11,345 nucleotides of DNA from an uncultured bacterium (lineage in GTDB: Bacteria > Patescibacteriota > Minisyncoccia > Phycocordibacterales > UBA9973), in assembly GCA_903895055.1 (NCBI GenBank), contig CAITSL010000021.1:1-11345 (forward strand), read 5' to 3'. The translations under genes and the position numbers were made by a program. Below are positions 5,605 through 11,345 of the stretch, piece after piece. The first letter of the stretch is position 1; each line of letters starts with the position of its first letter. The notes below the pieces were generated by a model. That model did no database searches. It was not told where the DNA came from and saw nothing but the letters and a program-made list of their open reading frames with translations.

Positions 5605-6285
5605 GTGATTTATTTTAACAATGTTTCAAAAGTTTACAACAAAGATTCGATCGCCCTGGAAGATGTCACTTTTACGGTGAAGGAAGGAGAGTTTGTTTCG
5701 GTGGTGGGTCATTCGGGCGCGGGCAAGACAACTTTAGTGAAAATGATTTTGGCGGAAGACGTGCCGACTGAAGGGACGGTGTTTTTTGAATCCTTAGATA
5801 TTCATAAATTAAAAAGTAGCGATTTAACGAAGTTTCGTCGTCGGATCGGAGTGGTCTTTCAGGATTTCAAACTGCTTTCCAGTAAAACCGCTTTTGAAAA
5901 TATCGCTTTTGCTATGGAAGCAGTGGGTAAAACGGAAGAAGAGATCAGAAGTGACGTGCCGCACGTGCTTGATTTGGTGGACCTCGGGAATAAAGCCAAC
6001 CATTTTCCGTACCAAATGTCGGGCGGTGAAAAACAACGGCTTTCCATCGCGCGCGCGATTATCAACCAACCAGAAATTATCATTGCCGATGAGCCGACCG
6101 GGAATCTGGATCCGGTGAATACTTATGAGATTGTCCAAATTTTAAAAAAAATAAATGACTTGGGCACGACAATAATCTTAACCACCCATAATAAAGGGGT
6201 GATTGATTCAGTCAAAAAACGGGTGATAACCCTAGAGAGAGGGAAAATTGTCCGAGATGACAAAGATGGCAAATATAGTATATAA
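5605..6285 (+). CDS. ftsE: Cell division ATP-binding protein FtsE
   Basis: The ATPase of the FtsEX complex, which acts at the inner face of the membrane at the division site and drives activation of peptidoglycan hydrolases through FtsX. The 226-residue length is typical. All ABC motifs are present: Walker [10 protein letters not shown] at 35-43, Q-loop Gln86 in V-F-Q-D-F-K-L-L (the D-F-K-L-L after it is typical of FtsE), signature M-S-G-G-E-K-Q-R at 138-145, Walker B I-I-I-A-D-E-P at 158-164 and switch His195. The start is GTG at 5605, giving the family N-terminus [10 protein letters not shown]. ftsX begins 8 nt after the stop, the usual gene order. Confidence 0.97.
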   Translation: MIYFNNVSKVYNKDSIALEDVTFTVKEGEFVSVVGHSGAGKTTLVKMILAEDVPTEGTVFFESLDIHKLKSSDLTKFRRRIGVVFQDFKLLSSKTAFENIAFAMEAVGKTEEEIRSDVPHVLDLVDLGNKANHFPYQMSGGEKQRLSIARAIINQPEIIIADEPTGNLDPVNTYEIVQILKKINDLGTTIILTTHNKGVIDSVKKRVITLERGKIVRDDKDGKYSI

Positions 6286-6286
6286 T
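6257..6286 (+). promoter_or_regulatory. Internal promoter for ftsX
   Basis: ATGACA (6257-6262), an 18-nt spacer and a perfect TATAAT (6281-6286) lie at the 3' end of ftsE; TATAAT overlaps its stop codon. Seven bases separate the -10 box from the ftsX ATG, so transcription could begin at or 1 nt before the start codon. ftsX could thus be made apart from ftsE. Confidence 0.6.
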
Positions 6287-6293
6287 TAACAGG

Positions 6294-7211
6294 ATGATTT
6301 TATTGAAAAGAATAATTAAATCAGGGTTTAAAAATTTCAAGCGAAGTGGTTTGATTTCTTGGGCGGCGATTCTGGTTGTGACCATTACTTTATTTGTTAT
6401 CACCACTATCATTCTATTTCAAGCAGTCCTCCATTTTTCCCTGAATCAAATAAAAGACAAAGTGGATGTAACGATTTATTTTAATGTTGGAGCCTCTCAA
6501 GACCAAATAAACTCCCTCGAAGATTCACTTAAACAATTACCTGAAGTGGCGAGTGTTACTTATACCTCTAGCGACGAAGCGCTCGCGCTTTTCCGCGAAA
6601 GACACAATGCCGACTATTCCACGATTGCGGCGCTCGATGAGATAAATGCTAATCCCTTAGGCGGATATTTGAACATAAAAGCCAAAGAAATTTCTCAATA
6701 TGAAACGATTGCGAATTTCCTAAAAGGAGATAGTCTCTCGGTTTCTGGTTTTAACTCTATTATCGATAAAGTAGATTATAATCAAAATAAATTAGTGATA
6801 GACAAATTAAATGGAATCATTGCCGGCGCGCAAAAACTGGGCTTTTTAATCACGCTTCTTTTAATCATCATTTCTATCATCATCACTTTCAACACTATCC
6901 GCCTGGCAATTTTCTTTTCGAAAGAAGAGATCGGAGTAATGCGCCTAGTGGGAGCTTCCAAAATGCGGGTTAGAGGGCCATTTATGATTGAAGGCGCCAT
7001 TTATGGCATTGTCGCAACGTTGATTACCCTGGTGCTATTTTGGCCGATAACCTTTTGGCTGGGACGCAATATGACCAGTTTCTTGGGACTCAATTTATAT
7101 AGTTATTATCTTTCAAATTTATTTCAGATTTTTATAATTGTTTTATTATCAGGCATTTTCTTAGGAATGGTTTCAAGCCTGTTGGCGGTTCGAAGATATT
7201 TAAATAAGTAA
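6294..7211 (+). CDS. ftsX: Cell division membrane protein FtsX
   Basis: The membrane partner of FtsE. The 305-residue protein has the expected plan: a basic cytoplasmic start, helix 1 at about 22-46, a large outer-side domain at 50-178 with the typical D-V-T-I-Y-F start and the Q-L-P-E-V-A-S-V stretch, then helices at about 181-203, 232-256 and 275-297. The cytoplasmic motif R-L-V-G-A-S at 217-222 after helix 2, which contacts FtsE, is conserved. AGG stands directly before the ATG but is too close for an ordinary Shine-Dalgarno sequence. The outer partner that FtsX regulates is not in this window. pyrG starts 13 nt after the stop. Confidence 0.96.
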   Translation: MILLKRIIKSGFKNFKRSGLISWAAILVVTITLFVITTIILFQAVLHFSLNQIKDKVDVTIYFNVGASQDQINSLEDSLKQLPEVASVTYTSSDEALALFRERHNADYSTIAALDEINANPLGGYLNIKAKEISQYETIANFLKGDSLSVSGFNSIIDKVDYNQNKLVIDKLNGIIAGAQKLGFLITLLLIIISIIITFNTIRLAIFFSKEEIGVMRLVGASKMRVRGPFMIEGAIYGIVATLITLVLFWPITFWLGRNMTSFLGLNLYSYYLSNLFQIFIIVLLSGIFLGMVSSLLAVRRYLNK

Positions 7212-7224
7212 CTTAAAAAACAAG

Positions 7225-8874
7225 ATGCAAAAAAAAGAAAATTGCAAATACATTTTTATAGTTGGAGGGGTTATGTCATCAGTAGGAAAGGGTGTTATTG
7301 CAGCATCTATTGGAAGGATTTTAAGATCTCGGGGTTGTTCTGTTGCCAATATAAAAGCCGACATGTATGTAAACCTTGATGCTGGTACCATTCGTCCCGC
7401 AGAGCATGGAGAAGTCTTTGTGGGTGAAGATGGAGTTGAAGCGGATCAAGATTTAGGCAACTATGAACGCTTTACAGGGCAGACAAGTACGCGAGAAAAT
7501 TATATTACCACTGGTCAGATCTATGCCGAAGTCATTAAGCGTGAACGTAATTTAGAATATGGTGGTGAAGATGTAGAAGTTTATCCAGATATTCCTAAAG
7601 AGATAATTAGACGGATAGAATCCTGTCAGAAAAAACATAAATCAGAAGTTACTATTATTGAATATGGTGGTACTGTTGGTGAGTATCAATTGTTACCTTT
7701 CTTGGAAGCTGCTCGAATGATGAAATCAAAAAATCCGAAAGATATTTTCATTGTTTTAGTAAGTTATTTGCTCGTGCCGGCACTACTGGGTGAACAAAAA
7801 TCAAAGCCTACCCAACGAGCAATAAATGATTTACATTCAATGGGACTCAACCCAGATTTTGTTGTTTGCCGTTCAGAGCGTCCAGCAACTCCTGATATAA
7901 AACGAACAATAAGCAACGTTTGCAGTTTGCCGATTGATAGAATTATTTCTGCCCCGGATGTTTATTCTATTTATGATGTCCCAGTTAATCTTGAAAAAGA
8001 AAACCTTGGAGCCACATTGCTCAAGGTTATGAGTTTGCCATCTCATCAAAAAGATTTAAAGGAATGGACTGGGCTAGCAAACAAAATAAAGAAAATAGAC
8101 AAAGAAGTGAAAATCGGAATTGTTGGAAAATATTTTAACTTTAAATCCTGCAAGGATACATATATTTCTGTAATCGAGTCCATCAATCACGCAGCTTGGA
8201 CACAAAATTACAAACCAAATATTATTTGGCTAGATTCAGAAAAGTACGAAAAAGATGAGAGTCTTTTGGATGAACTTAATAAACTAGACGGGATTATTGT
8301 CCCCGGGGGGTTTGGTAAAAGGGGAACCGAAGGGATGATTCTGACAGCTGATTACGCTCGTCGCAAAAAAATCCCTTATTTCGGTTTGTGTTTGGGAATG
8401 CAAATCATGACTATTGCTTATGCTAGAAATGTTGCCGGACTTAAAGATGCCAATTCTGTCGAAATTGATCCGAAAACTCCATATCCGGTGATTGCTACCA
8501 TGGAAGATCAAATCGAAAAAATTAAAAACAAGAATTATGGTGGTACGATGCGACTAGGAGCTTGGCCAGCGGTCCTCCAAGATGGAACGATTGCAGAAAA
8601 AGCTTATGGTATGAAGAAAATTTCTGAGCGTCATCGCCATCGTTATGAGGTGAATCCGAAATATATAGAACAATTAGAAAAGAAAGGATTAATTTTTTCT
8701 GGAACTTCTCCAGATAGGTTACTTATGGAAATAGCAGAACTTTCCAAGAAGGACCATCTTTTTTATCTAGGCACTCAGTTTCATCCTGAATTCAAATCCC
8801 GTCCACTTGCTCCGCATCCTCTTTTTACTGCTTTTGTCAAAGCGTGTCTAAATAAGAAAAACAAAAACGACTAG
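7225..8874 (+). CDS. pyrG: CTP synthase
   Basis: Makes CTP from UTP, ATP and glutamine (EC 6.3.4.2), the last step of pyrimidine nucleotide synthesis. At 549 residues it is full length. The synthetase domain starts K-Y-I-F-I-V-G-G-V-M-S-S-V-G-K-G (8-23), followed by H-G-E-V-F-V (61-66) and K-S-K-P-T-Q (192-197). The glutaminase domain (about 295-545) has the oxyanion region G-G-F-G-K-R-G, nucleophile Cys389 in G-L-C-L-G-M-Q, and His520/Glu522 in H-P-E-F. One difference stands out: the usual G-G-T-V-G-D-I-E is G-G-T-V-G-E-Y-Q (148-155); in E. coli the D-I-E part touches CTP bound as feedback inhibitor. The start at ATG 7225 has no Shine-Dalgarno sequence. The gene ends in a hairpin containing its stop codon. 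Confidence 0.97.
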   Translation: MQKKENCKYIFIVGGVMSSVGKGVIAASIGRILRSRGCSVANIKADMYVNLDAGTIRPAEHGEVFVGEDGVEADQDLGNYERFTGQTSTRENYITTGQIYAEVIKRERNLEYGGEDVEVYPDIPKEIIRRIESCQKKHKSEVTIIEYGGTVGEYQLLPFLEAARMMKSKNPKDIFIVLVSYLLVPALLGEQKSKPTQRAINDLHSMGLNPDFVVCRSERPATPDIKRTISNVCSLPIDRIISAPDVYSIYDVPVNLEKENLGATLLKVMSLPSHQKDLKEWTGLANKIKKIDKEVKIGIVGKYFNFKSCKDTYISVIESINHAAWTQNYKPNIIWLDSEKYEKDESLLDELNKLDGIIVPGGFGKRGTEGMILTADYARRKKIPYFGLCLGMQIMTIAYARNVAGLKDANSVEIDPKTPYPVIATMEDQIEKIKNKNYGGTMRLGAWPAVLQDGTIAEKAYGMKKISERHRHRYEVNPKYIEQLEKKGLIFSGTSPDRLLMEIAELSKKDHLFYLGTQFHPEFKSRPLAPHPLFTAFVKACLNKKNKND

Positions 8875-8894
8875 GCAAGACCTAGTCGTTTCTT
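8865..8894. terminator. Two-way terminator between pyrG and the TPR gene
   Basis: AAACGACTAGG (8865-8875) pairs perfectly with CCTAGTCGTTT (8881-8891) over a 5-nt loop. The pyrG TAG stop (8872-8874) lies in the stem, and the restored stop of the convergent gene (8893-8895) touches its other end. The minus strand has the better T-rich tail (TTTTTGTTTTTC). Confidence 0.88.
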
Positions 8895-9063
8895 ATGGAA
8901 TTTTTGGAGGTTCGAGCAGTTGTAAAAATTCCGGTGGCAGGGCGATGCCTCTTTGATAAAGTGCTTCGGCGTACAAGGTTGCTTCCGAATAGTTTTTTTG
9001 ACTGTAATAATAGATCGCTAAAGCGTTCATAGCGTCGACATAATCGGGATTGATTTCTAAGGT
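8893..9063 (-). pseudogene. Displaced C-terminal TPR of the membrane/TPR protein
   Basis: This stretch, in another frame from the main gene, encodes 56 residues: T-L-E-I-N-P-D-Y-V-D-A-M-N-A-L-A-I-Y-Y-Y then a second helix with S-E-A-T-L-Y-A-E-A-L, and a Pro-rich end. It is a good TPR continuation (the -I-N-P- signature between repeats). It joins the main frame if the A6 run (T6 on +, 9063-9068) had one more A, giving a protein of 561 residues that ends 18 nt from the pyrG stop, beside the shared terminator. Confidence 0.8.
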
Positions 9064-10577
9064 TTTTTCCAATTTGCCTCGGCTTCAGGATATTTTTTTT
9101 CTTGCCAATACAATAAGCCTAGATTGAAATAAGCATTATCGTAATTGGGGTTAACTTCCAATTCTTTTTTATATTCCATTTCGGCCTCTATTAATTTATT
9201 TTCACCAACATACACCAAACCCAAATTATTATGAGCCATTTCTTCGTTAGGATTAAGTTCTAAGGCAATTTTAAATTCTTTTTCGGCATCATTTAGGTCT
9301 TTGTCTAAATATTCCATCGCGCCCAAGTTTCGATGAGCCAAGGGATAATGAGGCGAATTTTGGACCGCATTTTTCCAAAAAGCCAATCGATTGGCAAAAA
9401 CTTGGCTATGGACTATCGTAAGAATACTAAACAGAAGAATTACACTTCCAACGATAATTAAAACGCTCTTTTTCTTTAAATCAATTTTTCTGATCAAATC
9501 TGTTTCGAGCAGGATTATAAAAATGCCGATAATTGGCAAGTATAATCTATGCTCAATAAAATCAGCCACCAGAGCGGAGTTAGGGCGGATAAAAGAAGGT
9601 AATAAAAAAGCCAGAAACCACAAAAGTCCCAAGAAGATAAAATTCCAACGTTTGTTTTTAGTAAAGAAAAATATTAGGGCCAATAAAATTGTGGCCGAAA
9701 GACCATACCAAAAAGTAGTATCTTGCATAATCGGCAGAACGCTTAAGTTAAACGGAAAGAATATTTTTCCCAGAAACTGGACGACTGCCGGCAGATTAAA
9801 AAATACTGATCGAAACATCTCTGTGATAGTCAAAGAAGGGGAACCCAAAAGAGCGATATGTCGCAAAAGAGTCCAGATACCAATAACCCCGATTGATCCA
9901 ATAAAAAAGTAAAATTTATTAAAAGATAATTTTTTTTCTCGAAAAATGAAATATAAATAAAAAAACATAATTGGTAAGGCGCATATGGCGGATTCTTTGG
10001 TAAAAATTGCTAAAGCAAAAAAGACCAGACTCCAAATAAGATTACTTATTTTTTCACTTTTTAAATATTTTATGAAAAAAATGAAAGTAGCCAAAAGGAA
10101 AATTGCCAACAATGAATCATTTCTGCCCGGGATCCAAGCGACCGTCTGAGAAAGGGCTGGGTGAACCAAGAAAAGAATCGAAAATAAAAATGCCAACTCT
10201 TTTTTATAATCCAGTTTTTTCAGAAAAATAAATAATAAGGAGGTTGCTAAAAGATGCAGAATTACACTGGTAAAATGATACATGAAAGGGAAAATCCCGC
10301 CGATTTGATAGTCAAACATCAATGAAATGGTCATTAGTGGCCGATAATAAAAAGCCGAATGGGAGAGATGAAATACGTCTGTTAAAAAAGCTTGAAAAAT
10401 GTTGGCAAAATTGGACAAAAAATATTGATTGCCTAAAATCAAATTATTATCATCCAAATAAGTGAAATTGAAAAAAAATGTCTGAAAATAAAGGACTAAA
10501 CCCAATCCGGCCAGAATCGCAAATGGAATCCAATTTTTTGAAAATATTCTGTCTATGAATGAATTATTTTTTTCCAT
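9057..10577 (-). CDS. TMTC-like polytopic membrane protein with TPR repeats (GT-C type)
   Basis: 506 residues as written. The N-terminal ~395 residues hold about ten hydrophobic helices, starting with a short basic segment and helix 1; the first outer loop has Y-L-D-D-N, the acidic pair typical of GT-C glycosyltransferases that use lipid-linked sugars. The stretch H-P-A-L-S-Q-T-V-A-W-I-P-G-R-N-D (about 140-155) matches the H-P...V-A-W-I-x-G-R-x-D pattern of the TMTC/DUF1736 family, whose eukaryotic members are O-mannosyltransferases. Three TPR repeats follow (from about 405), each with -L-N-P- or -V-N-P-. The fourth lies in another frame after an A6 run, so the last Pro and stop at 9057 are probably artificial. 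ATG 10577 is chosen; a TTG at 10583 directly after the upstream stop is possible. Cotranscribed with the gene upstream. Likely a membrane glycosyltransferase; acceptor unknown. Confidence 0.85.
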   Translation of the reverse strand: MEKNNSFIDRIFSKNWIPFAILAGLGLVLYFQTFFFNFTYLDDNNLILGNQYFLSNFANIFQAFLTDVFHLSHSAFYYRPLMTISLMFDYQIGGIFPFMYHFTSVILHLLATSLLFIFLKKLDYKKELAFLFSILFLVHPALSQTVAWIPGRNDSLLAIFLLATFIFFIKYLKSEKISNLIWSLVFFALAIFTKESAICALPIMFFYLYFIFREKKLSFNKFYFFIGSIGVIGIWTLLRHIALLGSPSLTITEMFRSVFFNLPAVVQFLGKIFFPFNLSVLPIMQDTTFWYGLSATILLALIFFFTKNKRWNFIFLGLLWFLAFLLPSFIRPNSALVADFIEHRLYLPIIGIFIILLETDLIRKIDLKKKSVLIIVGSVILLFSILTIVHSQVFANRLAFWKNAVQNSPHYPLAHRNLGAMEYLDKDLNDAEKEFKIALELNPNEEMAHNNLGLVYVGENKLIEAEMEYKKELEVNPNYDNAYFNLGLLYWQEKKYPEAEANWKKP

Positions 10578-10583
10578 AAGCAA

Positions 10584-11345
10584 CTAAATTTTCTGATAAA
10601 TTAAATAACTGGCCGATGAATCAAATTTACTAGGTACCGTCTTTACTAAATGGTAGGCAGTTTTTATAATAGTGTCCAAGTAATCAAGGATCATGGTTGG
10701 GCTTTCTTTGTTTAGAAGCCAACTATAAGGAGAGTTTACCAAAATTATTAGTTTGGGAGAATTTTTTTTGATTTCGGAAATTGTTTCTGCCTGATAACCC
10801 GAAGCGAGTGGAGTCGGTAACATTAAAGGGTAAAAGATTACAAAACGACTGGCGCTTTGACGCTTAGCATAATACAAAATTTCTGGTTCTGAACCAGCTA
10901 CCAACACTTTATCTGTAGGTTCTGTTAAGCTCCGAACGTATGCTTCTGCCTCAAACGCTTCACTGAATGGATTGCCGGAAAATTTTTGAATGGCGAATTG
11001 TTCTGGATTCAAAATTAGCCAATTTGCGAGAGGCAAAATCAAAAAAATTAAAATAATCGCTGGAATTACAAAATCCAGTATTCGCAATGAAATCTTATAC
11101 TTATTAATAATCCATTTGGATAAAATATCTAAAGAGACCGCGCAAATAATCGCCCAAAAAGGCATGATTAAAATATAATAATGACCATACCAACTTCCGG
11201 CACTGCTTATCCAAGCTGTCAGGAAAAGCCCAAGATAAAACCACCAACGACTAGGGCGGAAATAAATGAAACATCCGAGGAGAATCCACAAAAACCACCA
11301 GTTGGTGAAAAATTTATATAAATAGTCAAGAGTTGCCGAGAGACC
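10584..11345 (-). CDS. C-terminal part of a GT39/PMT-like membrane glycosyltransferase (cut by window edge)
   Basis: The frame is open to the window edge, giving 253 residues of the C-terminal end; a TTG at 11291 is not needed as a start because the coding sequence runs on past it. There are about four hydrophobic helices, with the G-S-W-Y-G-H-Y-Y-I-L-I-M-P motif (a His-Tyr pair before a Pro-ended helix) that is common in ArnT/PMT-type GT-C enzymes of family GT39, followed by a soluble ~125-residue domain with V-L-V-A-G-S-E-P-E-I-L-Y-Y and K-L-I-I-L-V-N-S, the usual outer-side C-terminal domain of such proteins. These enzymes move a sugar from a polyprenyl carrier to protein or lipid on the outer face. 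The substrate is unknown, and the N-terminal catalytic Asp region is outside the window. The stop abuts the next gene, so both form one operon. Confidence 0.75.
   Translation of the reverse strand, partial: GLSATLDYLYKFFTNWWFLWILLGCFIYFRPSRWWFYLGLFLTAWISSAGSWYGHYYILIMPFWAIICAVSLDILSKWIINKYKISLRILDFVIPAIILIFLILPLANWLILNPEQFAIQKFSGNPFSEAFEAEAYVRSLTEPTDKVLVAGSEPEILYYAKRQSASRFVIFYPLMLPTPLASGYQAETISEIKKNSPKLIILVNSPYSWLLNKESPTMILDYLDTIIKTAYHLVKTVPSKFDSSASYLIYQKI

Noticed and set aside
9391..9912. 173-codon open frame on the plus strand
   Set aside because: It is antisense to membrane helices of the TMTC-like gene, and its Lys/Ile-rich composition is what that produces.
10797..10820. Possible third palindromic element (CCGAAGCGAGTGGAGTCGG)
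   Set aside because: It shares only scattered bases with the TTCGAC..GCTCAGGG core and does not form the same palindrome.
1..11345. CRISPR array, IS element or prophage genes
   Set aside because: No regularly spaced direct repeats, transposase, integrase or phage structural genes are seen.

Overview
The window looks like a chromosomal segment of an AT-rich member of the Candidate Phyla Radiation (Patescibacteria), most likely a Parcubacteria-like lineage. This is inferred from several signs: a short release factor 2 that lacks most of domain 1, a CTP synthase with an unusual GTVGEYQ motif, very tight gene packing, few Shine-Dalgarno sequences, and two copies of a GC-rich palindromic element of the TTCGAC..GCTCAGGG type inside genes. 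TGA is used as a stop (gene ending at 1527) and RF2 is present, so the code appears standard.

Layout. Positions 1-258 are non-coding with one 12-bp hairpin. A divergent GT-B-like glycosyltransferase (259-1527, +) follows; its first ~45 residues are not glycosyltransferase but resemble the N-terminus of RF2. Next comes a tRNA-Thr(CGU) (1541-1611) whose 3' end lies 4 nt before the dapF start, then dapF, a cysteine-synthase-like PLP enzyme and prfB, all on + with 9-17 nt gaps. A mazEF-type toxin-antitoxin pair (4460-5034) has its own near-consensus promoter and a two-way terminator. A small minus-strand membrane protein (5096-5489) is split by a G8/C8 homopolymer. ftsE-ftsX-pyrG follow on +, ended by a two-way terminator at 8865-8894. 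The right end is a minus-strand pair of polytopic membrane proteins: a GT39/PMT-like protein cut by the window edge, and a TMTC-like membrane/TPR protein whose last TPR is displaced by a one-base frameshift in an A6 run.

How the genes work together. DapF supplies meso-diaminopimelate for peptidoglycan, FtsEX controls septal peptidoglycan hydrolysis, and PyrG makes CTP. The glycosyltransferases at both ends suggest envelope glycan or protein glycosylation. prfB serves translation termination and mazEF is an accessory stress or stability module.

Most notable observations: (1) an RF2 N-terminal module fused to a glycosyltransferase, with the true prfB 3 kb away ending the same module at the same point; (2) a CPR-type palindromic element inserted in the same reading phase in dapF and prfB, comparable in principle to Rickettsia palindromic elements; (3) promoters at mazE, ftsE and ftsX whose -10 boxes end 6-7 nt before the start codon, implying leaderless mRNAs; (4) a tRNA-Thr with C55, a 6:67 mismatch and U73, abutting dapF; (5) two homopolymer frameshifts, either contingency loci or sequence errors.
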